NCBI GenBank assembly: GCA_937127435.1
Contig: CAKZLZ010000095.1
Coordinates: 1-47,525 of the forward strand
Length of the DNA stretch: 47,525 bases
Direction: 5' to 3'
DNA from: an uncultured Verrucomicrobiota bacterium
Lineage (GTDB): Bacteria > Verrucomicrobiota > Kiritimatiellia > SS1-B-03-39 > UBA6053
The stretch's first letter is position 1, and each line of letters opens with the position of its first letter. Below are positions 1-8,341 of this stretch, one piece after another. Under the pieces are notes generated by a model. That model was not told where the DNA came from. It worked only from the letters and a program-made list of their open reading frames with translations, and ran no database searches. The position numbers and the translations under genes were made by a program.

Positions 1-11
1 AAAGCACGCAT

Positions 12-176
12 CTCCAAAGCCTGGTCCGTGAGGGCCAGGAACAATGGGTTCTAACGATTGTGAGCCCTGTATGGGCGGCTCTCTCACGGGTAGGCCATGC
101 AGATAGAGGGTCGCCCATACAGGGCTCAAATGTATTTTACTATTTACACCTGGCCCTGGCGGACCGGACTTTGGAG
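12..176. repeat. long imperfect inverted repeat, hairpin-forming
   Basis: Two arm segments pair. Bases 61-77 and 112-128 are a perfect 17-bp inverted repeat (TGAGCCCTGTATGGGCG and its complement). Bases 12-39 and 149-176 pair over 28 bp with about four mismatches. An AT-rich unpaired bulge of about 20 nt lies between the two stems, and the central loop is about 34 nt. No ORF with coding character crosses it. It could be a small non-autonomous mobile element, a REP-type structure, or a terminator-like structure of a gene beyond the left edge. Only one copy is visible, so the type cannot be settled. Confidence 0.6.
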
Positions 177-265
177 AGTGCGACTTACAGCCGCAATAAG
201 TCAAAATAAACCGAAAATGCTCTAGCCTTTTACCCGCCTGTGTCGATCAAGATCACAGCGGTTGA

Positions 266-544
266 TCGGGCCAAAGATCCACGCCGATATCAGCCCGATC
301 CGTCGAAATGAAGCGCCGGGGTCAGTTGGTTGGAAAACCCACACTTTCCAAAAGACGGAGTGTGAGCATTTTAGATCAGGTGGAAGCTGCAGATTCATTC
401 GTTCGGGCCGTAGGTCCGAGCCAATACCAGCCCGGCCCGCAAACGGGCCAAAGGTCCGTTTGCGGGCCGGGAATTCCATTATATAAACCCATTCGCGGGC
501 CGCAGGTCCGCGCCGATCACCAAAGGCATGGGCTTCGGTGATCG
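266..544. repeat. cluster of GC-rich palindromes sharing a CGGGCC-N2-AGRTCC core
   Basis: A diverged core of the form CGGGCC, two or three bases, then RGRTCC occurs near 268, 405, 444 and 495, usually followed by a CCGATATCAGCCCG- or CCAATACCAGCCCG-like stretch. Two perfect hairpins are included: 431-446 with 456-471 (16-bp stem CCCGGCCCGCAAACGG) and 514-521 with 537-544 (CGATCACC/GGTGATCG). The surrounding 1-660 region has no convincing gene on either strand; short open frames there are interrupted and lack ribosome-binding sites. It resembles REP-like intergenic clusters, but no transposase is nearby. Confidence 0.55.
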
Positions 545-661
545 ACCCGGAAATTCGGTAAAAATCAACGGAATCCTATTACAACCACTCGCTTTTCGTT
601 GAGTACTTTTCGACTTGGCGGGCCGGGTTAACAGAAGATGAAACCTTCACGCCGAACCGAA

Positions 662-1294
662 CTAGCGTTCATTCCACCCTTTGCCCTTAAATATCCGAGG
701 CTGGCTTTTCAGGATGCGGGCCGTTTTGGTTTTCGACTGTTTGGCAGAAGAAAAGTGAAGCAGATATCCGCGTTGACGGCCCGGGGTCAAAGCCTCAAAA
801 GCTTTTTTAAACGCAGGCTCCTGCGAAAAGATGTCTTCCAGCTCTTCGGGAATTTCAAGCTTTGCAGCCTTTTCGGGCACAGCTTTTTTGCCTGATTTCA
901 CAAGGTCAATGGCCGCTTGAATGTAGCCCTGCACCTGCGGTTTCAGCGGATCAATTTTCGCGGCATCCGTAAAACGAATCACCCTTGCGTAACGCGAGTT
1001 TTCACCCGGCTTCTCCAGAAGCTGATCCGGATCTTCCATCTCCGCCCCCCGAAAAAAAGACAGGGTCACTGAATCCTTAAAGGCACTCAGGATGAGTACG
1101 TTTTTTCCCTGAAAGGTGTAACAGGGCACCGACCATTTTATTTCTTCGACCAATTCCGATTCCTGAAGAATGGTTCGTAACTGCCGAAGCTCCTTCTCCC
1201 AGGCGTGCACCTTGCATTGAGGTGTCCCCCCCAGAGAGCAGCGTCCACATCCATCCTTCAGATATTGATCCACATTTTCAGGTTTCAGCGTCAT
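662..1294 (-). CDS. YdeI/DUF1801-family protein
   Basis: This 210-residue cytoplasmic protein fits the YdeI-like arrangement. The N-terminal part (about 20-125) has the DUF1801 pattern, including EIKWSVPCYTFQGKNVLIL followed by a SFFRGAEM stretch. The C-terminal part (about 140-200) is the bacteriocin-protection/OmdA-type tail, with IPEELEDIF followed by AFEALTPGRQRGYLLHFSSAK. The family is often annotated YdeI/OmpD-associated, and its biochemical role is poorly defined. The extreme N-terminus carries an unusual Cys-rich GCGRCSLGGTPQC stretch, typical of a subset of these proteins. It stands alone between two repeat-rich intergenic regions. The start at 1294 has only a weak GGAT upstream. Confidence 0.8.
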   Translation of the reverse strand: MTLKPENVDQYLKDGCGRCSLGGTPQCKVHAWEKELRQLRTILQESELVEEIKWSVPCYTFQGKNVLILSAFKDSVTLSFFRGAEMEDPDQLLEKPGENSRYARVIRFTDAAKIDPLKPQVQGYIQAAIDLVKSGKKAVPEKAAKLEIPEELEDIFSQEPAFKKAFEALTPGRQRGYLLHFSSAKQSKTKTARILKSQPRIFKGKGWNER

Positions 1295-1489
1295 AAGAAT
1301 GATTTATCCACGTTCCAGGATGCGAGTCAAGCGCACCCGACGCAAAACGCGTTCCCCTTAGAACTGTGCCCATGCACATCCCGGACATCCATCCACCCGC
1401 CACAGCACCCTCAGGTTGAAATCCACCCATCCTCAAACCCAACCCCTCAGCCCTTTCTTCTCCCCTACTACCCGCCTACCTTCCACCTA

Positions 1490-1533
1490 CCTCACGACTC
1501 CCTCACGCCTACCTCACGCCTACCTCACGCTGA
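1490..1533. repeat. short tandem repeat, 11-bp unit x4
   Basis: Four consecutive 11-bp units read CCTCACGACTC, CCTCACGCCTA (twice) and CCTCACGCTGA. They sit in a strongly C-rich, G-poor stretch (about 1330-1540) that has no supported gene. Repeat-slippage DNA is the simplest reading. Confidence 0.7.
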
Positions 1534-1567
1534 CTTTTCACCCTTATATAATAGTACTTCGACGATA

Positions 1568-1932
1568 TACGATTATAGGGGTATTCACTTCGCTGGACTT
1601 ACCCCAGCATCTGGTGGGTTCTATCTCTTCACCCTGAAAGGGTGATTTTACCGTAGCCCGGGGTTCCGGCGACGCCGATGAACCCCGGGACTGGAGTAAG
1701 AAAACACCTACCACCCTGAAGGGGTGGCTCACCTAGTCAGGTGAAGCACTCTTTCAGAGAGCGCTGCGTGGGCGAATCTTCATTCCTATGGCAACCTCCT
1801 GCGTCGGTGCCATAGGCTACGATGAGTGCACCCTTTCAGGGTGCTCCTTGAGAAGGAAAATGATCAGTAACTCACTGTTTGAACCCACATATTGGGGATG
1901 GTCCAGTGAAGTGAATACCCCTATACGATTAT
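1568..1932. mobile_element. MITE-like element with terminal inverted repeats and internal hairpins
   Basis: The ends at 1577-1598 and 1901-1922 are inverted copies of a 22-mer (AGGGGTATTCACTTCRCTGG plus AC, one mismatch). The similarity extends outward into ATACGATTAT-like AT-rich flanks and inward to a shared GGGTTC. The interior is a chain of perfect small hairpins: 1630-1644 (CACCC/GGGTG), 1657-1665 with 1681-1689 (CCCGGGGTT/AACCCCGGG), 1729-1744 (TCACCT/AGGTGA), 1785-1793 with 1808-1816 (CCTATGGCA/TGCCATAGG), and 1829-1845 (GCACCCT/AGGGTGC). There is no transposase ORF. Reading inward from either end gives the same frame fragment GVFTSLD, so short open frames here are artefacts of the repeat. 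The rest of 1295-2157 holds no gene that I can support. Confidence 0.6.
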
Positions 1933-2157
1933 TTACCCGCCCATTGGAATTTACATGAGGTTTACAAAAATCACGGGAAATCACGGGCAGGTTGCCCCAC
2001 CCCGTTTTTTCCCAGTCCAAGTCCCTCATGAAATGCAAAAAAGCGTAATTCTGTCCGGGGACACCCTTGCGGCCTCTGGGGATATCCTGCCAACAACTCA
2101 ACCCGAATGTATCAACAGAAACGATTTACGGGCCGGTCAGGTGTCGAGGGGAATACC

Positions 2158-2985
2158 TTATTCGGCAGCCGGTGGCGTGAGGTCCAGCTTTTTGCCCAAA
2201 ACCAAACAGTTGAACAGGTAACGGCCCACCTGGTCACGGGTCATATACGCATTGCTTCCTTTCGCTTCACTGAGATGGACAACCGTTTGTTCACGGATAT
2301 CAAAGATCTTTAAAGCCAGCCCTTTTGTTTCCCAATGTGCCGGATCCTCCAAATCGAAATCGGAAGAGAGACGGAGAAGTTTTCCTCCGGTTTCCCAGAA
2401 AATCCAAATTTCATTGCTCACGGGAGAGATGGGAGAGAGAAAAACCCGTTGTTGACCTGAAGGGGGCTCCTCGCCCCGCTCCTGATAATACTCAAGAAGA
2501 TGCGTACGTGACGCGGCCCGAAGGGCTTCCAGAAACTTGCCTTCCGGATATTGGGCCTGGGCACGTTGCGCAAACGCAAACGCTTCTATGTCCGCATAGG
2601 GCGTACGATGCTCCACAAAACCTTCCGGAGATTCGGGAGGAAGTCCCCGGAGAATATTGGCAATTTTGAAATGTTTGTTTTTTACGTGGACGTTCATTTT
2701 TTCAATTTCATAATCCGCCTTCCGCATCACCAGTTGCAGGTTCATCTGCGGCATCCAGATTTCAAGCATTCTGGAACGGTCCCCCTCATCCAACTCCGGC
2801 TTCAGTTCGCGTACCCAGTAGACCAAATCCTTGTCCTGCATCACCTGATCGAGATCATTCTCATCCAGGACCCAGCGGTATAAATGAATCGTGGTCTGCA
2901 TTAACAATTCTTCATCCACTCCCCCGGGTAAAGGGGCGGCATTCAGAGCGGGTAAAAAAAGTGCGAAGAGGAGGAGAGTTTTCAT
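2158..2985 (-). CDS. exported protein of unknown function
   Basis: This 275-residue protein starts with a clear signal peptide (MKTLLLFALFLPALNAAP). The start at 2985 was chosen over an in-frame ATG at 3027 because AAGGATCTC sits just upstream and the signal peptide begins here. The mature part is highly charged and alpha-helical in character, with many acidic residues (ELKPELDEGDRSRMLEIW), then a region with SNEIWIFWETGGKLLRLSSD that looks like beta-strands. I do not recognise a family. It begins 8 bp after the stop of the gene upstream (2993-3640), so the two are probably co-transcribed and may act together in the periplasm. Confidence 0.75.
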   Translation of the reverse strand: MKTLLLFALFLPALNAAPLPGGVDEELLMQTTIHLYRWVLDENDLDQVMQDKDLVYWVRELKPELDEGDRSRMLEIWMPQMNLQLVMRKADYEIEKMNVHVKNKHFKIANILRGLPPESPEGFVEHRTPYADIEAFAFAQRAQAQYPEGKFLEALRAASRTHLLEYYQERGEEPPSGQQRVFLSPISPVSNEIWIFWETGGKLLRLSSDFDLEDPAHWETKGLALKIFDIREQTVVHLSEAKGSNAYMTRDQVGRYLFNCLVLGKKLDLTPPAAE

Positions 2986-2992
2986 GAGATCC

Positions 2993-3640
2993 TTATAATT
3001 TTTCCAGCGTAAAAAAACGATTGCCACCCAAAGAACCGGATTGCTGATCCGGAATACGGATAAAATTGCCTCCGGGGTTGTAGATGTCTTTGTCCGTCAT
3101 CCAGGAGTACGCACGGCCGGTGACCGGAGTGTTGTGGACAAGCGACATGGTGGCAAATTTATCTGCCTCCACAATACCGCCGTTGATATAAGCGGTAGCC
3201 AAACCCTGGCCATATTCCATCAAGCGGGCAAATTTTCCGGGGGAGCCGTCATTGGCGATTCCGGTGAGATAATTGAGCCGCTTCTCGACTCTGGGCACCG
3301 CCACAAACTGGCCGCTGGCATCGCGGTAAAATCCGTCACATTGCCCGTGCTCCCCTCCGGTGGTGATCACATCAATGATATCCGTGGTACTCACCGCCGC
3401 AATTTGAGATTGGCGATACCCCTGGGGAATATGTTTCAGACGGGAATCCAGCACATGCAGAATTTGCAACATGCAGGCTTTGGTATCCGCTTCACTTTTC
3501 CAGCCCCGCTCCCCGGGAAAAGGAGATTCGTTCAATAACAGTCTCGCCAAATAACCATCGCGGGAGGTGGCGGGTTTCAGTGCCACTTCCGCACGCAACA
3601 GAGGAGAACAACAGATAAGCAACAAAATGATTTTTTTCAT
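2993..3640 (-). CDS. exported protein, possibly a divergent SleB-like cell wall hydrolase
   Basis: The protein has 215 residues and a signal peptide (MKKIILLLICCSPLLRA). The start at 3640 was chosen because GGAGAAAAAAT precedes it; an ATG at 3667 lies inside the neighbouring gene. The mature domain has LARLLLNESPFPGE near its start, LHVLDSRLKHIPQGY, then GEHGQCDGF, and ends with GGNRFFTL. The order of a Glu-bearing first helix, a VLDSR segment, a GQ(C/F) segment and a terminal GN-x-F strand recalls the SleB/CwlJ hydrolase fold, but the match is loose and the assignment is an inference. It lies between the cation antiporter gene (17 bp upstream) and another exported protein, in one run of minus-strand genes. 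Confidence 0.7.
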   Translation of the reverse strand: MKKIILLLICCSPLLRAEVALKPATSRDGYLARLLLNESPFPGERGWKSEADTKACMLQILHVLDSRLKHIPQGYRQSQIAAVSTTDIIDVITTGGEHGQCDGFYRDASGQFVAVPRVEKRLNYLTGIANDGSPGKFARLMEYGQGLATAYINGGIVEADKFATMSLVHNTPVTGRAYSWMTDKDIYNPGGNFIRIPDQQSGSLGGNRFFTLEKL

Positions 3641-3656
3641 ATTTTTTCTCCGTGCA

Positions 3657-4673
3657 TTAGGAGCCAAGCACCGACCGGATAAGAAGTCCAGTATATATCA
3701 GGAAACTCAAAAGTAAAAGCCCGCCTTCGATTCGGTTAATACGTCCTTTCCCTTTTCTCCCCCAACCGAAGATAAACAGGGAAACCGTCAGCAACAACAT
3801 GAAGGGAAAGTCCCGCTGTAAAATTTCCGGTTCCAGGCCAAAAGGATGAATGGTACCCGCAATCCCCACCACCGCCAAGGTATTAAACAGATTCGAACCC
3901 ACCACATTGCCGATGGCCATGTCGTGCTCCCCTTTGCGCACCGCCATTAAGGTGGAGGCCAATTCCGGCAAAGAGGTGCCAATCGCCACCACGGTTAATC
4001 CGATGATTAATTCGCTGACCCCCGCCATGGTTGCCAATTCGACCGCCCCCCAAACCAATCCGCGGGAACTGACCAGGAGGACCAGCATCCCCACCAGCAA
4101 TTGCCCGAGAGATTTCTGCACATTGGATGGTGGCAAAGCAGGGTCCACGGCCAGGGTTTTTAACAATTCATCCTGCGGACGTTTAAAGGAAATCCAGACC
4201 GTCCAGGACATCGCCACCAAAAACACACAAATCAAAAGAATGCCGTCCAGCCGGGAAAGTGACCCATCGGCAATCACCGCCAGGGCAACCAGGGTCACAG
4301 CGGTCAACAGCGGCAATTCTCTTCTCAGAATATTTGAATGTACCTGAATCGGAATGACCAAAGACGTGATTCCCAGAATCAAAGCGATATTGGCAATATT
4401 CGAGCCAAAGGCATTTCCGAGTGCCAGTACAGGCTTTCCTTCAAGCGCGGAAAAAGCGGACACCACCAATTCGGGGGCGGAGGTGCCAAACCCCACAATC
4501 ACCATGCCGATCACAATCGGGGAGATCCCCAGGTGCCGGGCGATCCCCGAGGCTCCCTCTACAAACACATCCGAACTTTTGATCAGCAGCCAAAGGCCGC
4601 CAAAGAGTGCCAGCACCGGAAACAACCATGCGGGCCCCCAGGACAGGATCTCAGACATCATAGGCCTCATCAT
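3657..4673 (-). CDS. Ca2+/cation antiporter (CaCA family, YrbG-like)
   Basis: This inner-membrane protein of 338 residues has about ten hydrophobic segments. The two alpha-repeats that define CaCA exchangers are visible. The first is GFGTSAPELVVSAFSALEG with GNAFGSNIANIALILG (about residues 60-105). The second is AIGTSLPELASTLMAVRKG with GNVVGSNLFNTLAVVG (about 230-275). A hydrophilic loop with FKRPQDELLKTLAVDP lies between the halves. The family exchanges Na+ or H+ for Ca2+. The start is ambiguous: 4673 has GGCGGGG just upstream, while ATGs at 4661 and 4658 follow an AGG. Either way the gene overlaps the end of the SpoU methyltransferase gene. Confidence 0.92.
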   Translation of the reverse strand: MMRPMMSEILSWGPAWLFPVLALFGGLWLLIKSSDVFVEGASGIARHLGISPIVIGMVIVGFGTSAPELVVSAFSALEGKPVLALGNAFGSNIANIALILGITSLVIPIQVHSNILRRELPLLTAVTLVALAVIADGSLSRLDGILLICVFLVAMSWTVWISFKRPQDELLKTLAVDPALPPSNVQKSLGQLLVGMLVLLVSSRGLVWGAVELATMAGVSELIIGLTVVAIGTSLPELASTLMAVRKGEHDMAIGNVVGSNLFNTLAVVGIAGTIHPFGLEPEILQRDFPFMLLLTVSLFIFGWGRKGKGRINRIEGGLLLLSFLIYTGLLIRSVLGS

Positions 4674-5544
4674 CCCCGCCTAAATCCTCAAAATCAGGAT
4701 CTTCCTTGTAGGGAGAGAGGGACTGGCCGGGTTCAAACTCTTTTTGACGCCAGTACTCGCCCAGCACAATGCCCGTGGCGGTGGCCACATTTAAACTTTC
4801 TACGTTTTCAGATCCGGGAATACGGATAATCTGATCGGCATCTTCCACCAAAAAATCACTCAGCCCGCTGGACTCAGGTCCCATCATCAACAACATTTTA
4901 TCCGGCAGTTCGGTTTTATAAATATTCTCGCCCTGATGACTGCTGGTGGCCACCACCGTATAACCGGCCGCTTTGAAAATCGGCAACGCTTCACTCAACC
5001 GTCCGCCGTGTACAAACTGTACAAATTCAGCGCCCCCTTCCGCCGAACGCAGAGAGGCCCCATTCTGGGAAACCACGGCATCGCTCACCAACAGACCTTC
5101 CACCCCGAAATGGGCACAGGTGCGCAGAATGGAACCCACATTGTGGGGGTTGCCCAAACGCTCCAGTGCCACCAAACAATCCGTATCCAGCTCAATGGAT
5201 GCATCCAAATATTCTTTGATGGTGAAAGGATCAATTTTCTTCACCAGAAAGCAAATGCCCTGATGACTGCGGGTTTCCGCAATTTTGTCCAGTTCGTAGG
5301 TATCCACAATCCGGTAGGCCTTGCGCGCCTTGGCACAGGCTTTCATTATGTAACCGAAGCGGTAAGCCACATCTTCGGCAAAGTACGCCCTCACAATCTG
5401 ATCCTGACGGTGTTCAAAAAATGCCCGGCATGCATTCACCCCGAAAATTTTCATTTCCATTGGATCTTCTACCGACACCCGCTGAAATGACGGGCGGCTG
5501 TCCTGATTCTCATCATCCGAGTACATGCTTGATTCTCTCTCCAT
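4651..5544 (-). CDS. SpoU/TrmH-family RNA 2'-O-ribose methyltransferase
   Basis: The protein has 297 residues. The N-terminal part (about 30-105) is the substrate-binding domain of RlmB/TrmH-like enzymes, including IFGVNACRAFFEHR. The SPOUT catalytic domain follows with its three motifs: LERLGNPHNVGSILRTC (motif 1, with Asn and Arg), MMGPESSGLS (motif 2), and IRIPGSENVESLNVATATG (motif 3). This domain forms the knotted SAM site, and such enzymes methylate ribose 2'-OH in tRNA or rRNA; the exact target cannot be read from sequence. The first 30 residues are an extra acidic extension. The start at 5544 follows AGAGGATTGAG. It is the first gene of the minus-strand run that ends at 2158. Confidence 0.92.
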   Translation of the reverse strand: MERESSMYSDDENQDSRPSFQRVSVEDPMEMKIFGVNACRAFFEHRQDQIVRAYFAEDVAYRFGYIMKACAKARKAYRIVDTYELDKIAETRSHQGICFLVKKIDPFTIKEYLDASIELDTDCLVALERLGNPHNVGSILRTCAHFGVEGLLVSDAVVSQNGASLRSAEGGAEFVQFVHGGRLSEALPIFKAAGYTVVATSSHQGENIYKTELPDKMLLMMGPESSGLSDFLVEDADQIIRIPGSENVESLNVATATGIVLGEYWRQKEFEPGQSLSPYKEDPDFEDLGGDDEAYDV

Positions 5545-5627
5545 CTCAATCCTCTCTATTCTTGTGACTCATATAGGGCTAGGTCCATGATTCTATCAGA
5601 CGGAGACGCAGGGCACAATCTCCGAAT

Positions 5628-7208
5628 CTAACTCACGTAAATGCAGGCGGCCATGTGGGCATCCACTTTTTCCGCAAGTTGACTGACCAGTTCCGCCGGC
5701 GCGGCTTGATTGAGTTTGAGTACCGCAATGGAACAGTCTCCTTTCTCATTGTGGGGATTGCGCACATCGTCAATGTTGATTCCCGCTTCAGCCACGGCGG
5801 CGGCAATGATGCCCAATACCCCGGGACGATCTTTGAAACTCAACACCAAAGTATGGCCCTTGGGATCAAAATACAGTTTCTCAAAATTATTGATGCGGGC
5901 AATCACGACCTGGTTTTCTGCCACAGTTCCGCGAATCGAAACAGATTTCAGCTCTTCCGGACCGCTTTCCACGGTCAGGTCAACCGTGATGGAATTTCCA
6001 TACCCTTTCAGGTTGTCCACCTTGCGGTTACAATATTCAATACCGTTGTCTTCCAATACATTCAATGCGGCTTTGTGATCCAGGGAACGGTCGAAGTCGG
6101 GATGGATCGCGGTCACCATGGGCACCACCAACCAATCCGCAAATGCGGCCAGTTCGCCATAAACACTGGTTTCCAGCAGTTTCACCCGTTTGTCAAAACC
6201 CAGCATCCCGCGGGCCATGGAGGTCAAGGTGTAAGCCAAATCACCGTAGGTTTCGTCCAGTCCTTCCGGAATGTCACGGTTCACAATAAACGTGGTCAGC
6301 CCCTTCTCATCAAACTCGACCAAGATACGGGCAGCCATTTTTGCCGCATTTTCGTTGGCTTCTGCAGAGCTGGCACCCAAATGCGGCAACATAATATCCG
6401 CAATGTCCGCTTCGGGTTTGTCACCGGCTTCATCTTTGGGATAGACATCATTGAGGAAACGAATATTTTTTTCCGCTTTCAATGCCCGCAGATCGTCATG
6501 ATTCACCACCCCGTGACGGGCACAGTTGATCAAGGTGGCGCCGGATTTCATTTTACTGAAAAGGTCTTTATTGATGATCCCTTTGGTGGCCGCATTCTCA
6601 GGAATGTGCAGGGTAATGTAATCTGAAACGGAAAAAAGCTCTTCCAGAGACATCAACTCGACGCCCAGGTCCTCCGCACGGTCGCTGCTGATCATCGGAT
6701 CAAAACCGACAACCCGCATTTCAAAACCGGACAGACGCTTCAGGGTCAAACGGCCAATATGCCCCAGTCCCACCACACCGACGGTTTTGCCGGTGATTTC
6801 ACGTCCCATAAATTTGGATTTTTCCCACAGTCCCTGACGAACAGAAGCATCGGCAGGAATCAAATGACGGGCATCAGCCAACATCAGGGCCACCACTTCT
6901 TCCGCCACCGCATTGGAATTGGCTCCCGGGGTGTTCATGACGTCGATACCGCGCTTGCGTGCCGCCTGAATATCAATGGTATTGTAACCCGCACCCGCAC
7001 GTATAATCACCTTCAGCTTGGGAAACGCATCCATTATTTCTTCTGTCACCTTCTCAGAACGTACAATAAAGGCATAGGTTTCAGGATGTGCAGAGGCCAA
7101 TTCGAGCAGGTCTACACCCGGGCATTGCTCCACAGTGTAGCCGCCATGGGCAACAAGCATTTCTTTGGCAACGGCATCCAGTTTGGTAGGGATCAGAACT
7201 TTTTTCAT
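5628..7208 (-). CDS. serA: D-3-phosphoglycerate dehydrogenase
   Basis: At 526 residues this is the long form of SerA, which oxidises 3-phosphoglycerate with NAD+ in the first step of serine synthesis. The Rossmann motif GVVGLGHIGRLTLKRL is near residue 150. The catalytic Arg lies in LINCARHGVV, and the catalytic His in DIMLPHLGASSAEANENAA. After an intervening ASB-type domain (about 310-450) comes a C-terminal ACT domain (LVLSFKDRPGVLGIIAAAV), the usual site of serine or other feedback. The gene is monocistronic as far as seen, with no strong Shine-Dalgarno. The 240-bp region upstream (7209-7448) must hold its promoter but shows no clear boxes. Confidence 0.95.
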   Translation of the reverse strand: MKKVLIPTKLDAVAKEMLVAHGGYTVEQCPGVDLLELASAHPETYAFIVRSEKVTEEIMDAFPKLKVIIRAGAGYNTIDIQAARKRGIDVMNTPGANSNAVAEEVVALMLADARHLIPADASVRQGLWEKSKFMGREITGKTVGVVGLGHIGRLTLKRLSGFEMRVVGFDPMISSDRAEDLGVELMSLEELFSVSDYITLHIPENAATKGIINKDLFSKMKSGATLINCARHGVVNHDDLRALKAEKNIRFLNDVYPKDEAGDKPEADIADIMLPHLGASSAEANENAAKMAARILVEFDEKGLTTFIVNRDIPEGLDETYGDLAYTLTSMARGMLGFDKRVKLLETSVYGELAAFADWLVVPMVTAIHPDFDRSLDHKAALNVLEDNGIEYCNRKVDNLKGYGNSITVDLTVESGPEELKSVSIRGTVAENQVVIARINNFEKLYFDPKGHTLVLSFKDRPGVLGIIAAAVAEAGINIDDVRNPHNEKGDCSIAVLKLNQAAPAELVSQLAEKVDAHMAACIYVS

Positions 7209-7448
7209 GTTAAAATAAGGGATTAGAATGGTTTTAAAAAAACAATTGCCCGCCTTTTAGCGCCGAAACAGCCGGAATCAACTGCGCAAGCCAACTAATT
7301 GTTGCAAGCAGGCAGCCCACAGTCCCACAAAAACACCAAAAGAGGGCATTCCCATCATTCACTCCTATCCTAATAACAACTTTCAGCTATAAACCTTGCG
7401 TAACCCGGAATGAAATATTTGTATAAAAACATCAAAACGGACGAAAAT

Positions 7449-7799
7449 ATGAAAATCGCATTTAAACCCCGCCCCTTCATCATTAGCGCCAGCGTGATGT
7501 TGCTGTGGCCGGTCTTTTTTTCACTCCTGGACACGATGGAGTACTGGACGGAACCTCTCATCCTTTTGACCGGTGGTTTCGTAAGAATGCTCTTCGCCAT
7601 TCCCTATGGGGACGAAAAATTCATGCCCCTCCTCTACATGACCGCCCTGGTTGCCGGCTCCCTGGCATGGTTTTCTCTTTTGTTGCTGCCCTCTCTCTGG
7701 AGAAAATGTGACCGGGCCGGATTCTATCTGCTGCAAAGTGCGTATGCGCTCTCCCACGCATGGCTTGGTATTTGGATTATCGGAACCAAACATTGCTAA
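7449..7799 (+). CDS. small integral membrane protein, unknown function
   Basis: This 116-residue protein has about three hydrophobic segments: FIISASVMLLWPVFFSLL, LLYMTALVAGSLAWFSLLLL and AYALSHAWLGIWIIG. I do not recognise a family. The start at 7449 is preferred because it leads directly into the first membrane segment with a GGACG upstream; an in-frame ATG at 7410 has a GGA directly against it, too close to be a ribosome-binding site. It is convergent with the EF-hand gene at 7886, and the terminator at 7820-7852 lies between them. Confidence 0.6.
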   Translation: MKIAFKPRPFIISASVMLLWPVFFSLLDTMEYWTEPLILLTGGFVRMLFAIPYGDEKFMPLLYMTALVAGSLAWFSLLLLPSLWRKCDRAGFYLLQSAYALSHAWLGIWIIGTKHC

Positions 7800-7810
7800 G
7801 CGTCAGCTGA

Positions 7811-7852
7811 ATAAAAAAACTTGTGCGGCCTCCGAACCGGTGACCGCACAAG
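7811..7852 (-). terminator. Rho-independent terminator of the EF-hand gene
   Basis: A perfect 9-bp stem pairs CTTGTGCGG (7820-7828) with CCGCACAAG (7844-7852). On the minus strand it is followed directly by GTTTTTTTAT, the U-tract. This fits termination of the minus-strand gene ending at 7886. There is no U-tract in the plus direction, but the stem could still affect the convergent gene. Confidence 0.75.
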
Positions 7853-7885
7853 CTGATACGCAATAAAATTCAGGATCTCTTCGTC

Positions 7886-8155
7886 TTATCGACGATCACC
7901 TTTCGGTGGAGGTCCTGAGGGAAGTTCATCTTCGCTCAAATAATCATCCTTGTTCGTATCGAACTGGGTGAAATGTTCTGAGGGTCCGTCAAACTCGGTT
8001 TTGGAGATCTTTCCGTCACCGTCTTTGTCGAGCTTTTCAATCAGCTCCTTCGCACTGGGGGCCTTTTTGCCGTCTTTACTTGTTCCCCCGGGCTGGGCCA
8101 TGACGGTTCCGGTCGCGAGGATCAATAGTGCAGTTGCAGTCAAGGTTGTCTTCAT
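7886..8155 (-). CDS. exported EF-hand calcium-binding protein
   Basis: The protein has 89 residues. A signal peptide (MKTTLTATALLILATGTVMA) is followed by a Gly/Lys-rich linker and a pair of EF-hands. The first loop is DKDGDGKISKTE, which matches the consensus fully (DxDxDG, Glu at position 12). The second loop is DTNKDDYLSEDE, with Asp/Asn ligands and terminal Glu but Asp instead of Gly at position 6. The C-terminus is a Pro/Gly-rich PSGPPPKGDRR. It likely binds Ca2+ outside the cytoplasm. The start at 8155 is set by AAAGGAAACAAA upstream and the signal peptide. It is divergent from the efflux operon at 8342 and has its own terminator. Confidence 0.85.
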   Translation of the reverse strand: MKTTLTATALLILATGTVMAQPGGTSKDGKKAPSAKELIEKLDKDGDGKISKTEFDGPSEHFTQFDTNKDDYLSEDELPSGPPPKGDRR

Positions 8156-8341
8156 TTTGTTTCCTTTGGTTGGGTTTATGTTGACGACTGCATCATGCCA
8201 CAACCCACCTTAAGATCAGATGAAGCTGAAAAATAGTTCATAATTATTTTTTTGACGGCCTTTTTCCACGCCTTTCACCAAATCTAAAGGTTGGGTTCTG
8301 TATATTCGCATCATCAACGCAACCCCCATTTGAAATGCGAC

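Noticed and set aside
12..176. Integron attC site
   Set aside because: No GTTRRRY/RYYYAAC pair sits at the expected ends, the structure is longer than usual attC sites, and no cassette array or integrase is present.
222..486. Pair of overlapping open frames in 222-486
   Set aside because: They run through palindromic repeat DNA in both directions, have no ribosome-binding sites and show no family resemblance.
1205..1645. 146-codon frame on the plus strand, opposite the YdeI-like gene and C-rich DNA
   Set aside because: It is Pro/Thr/His-rich from skewed base composition, overlaps a well-supported gene, and resembles no family.
1544..2101. Short open frames in the repeat region that could be taken as small proteins
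   Set aside because: They arise from the two inverted ends of the repeat element, share the same false GVFTSLD peptide, and lack ribosome-binding sites.
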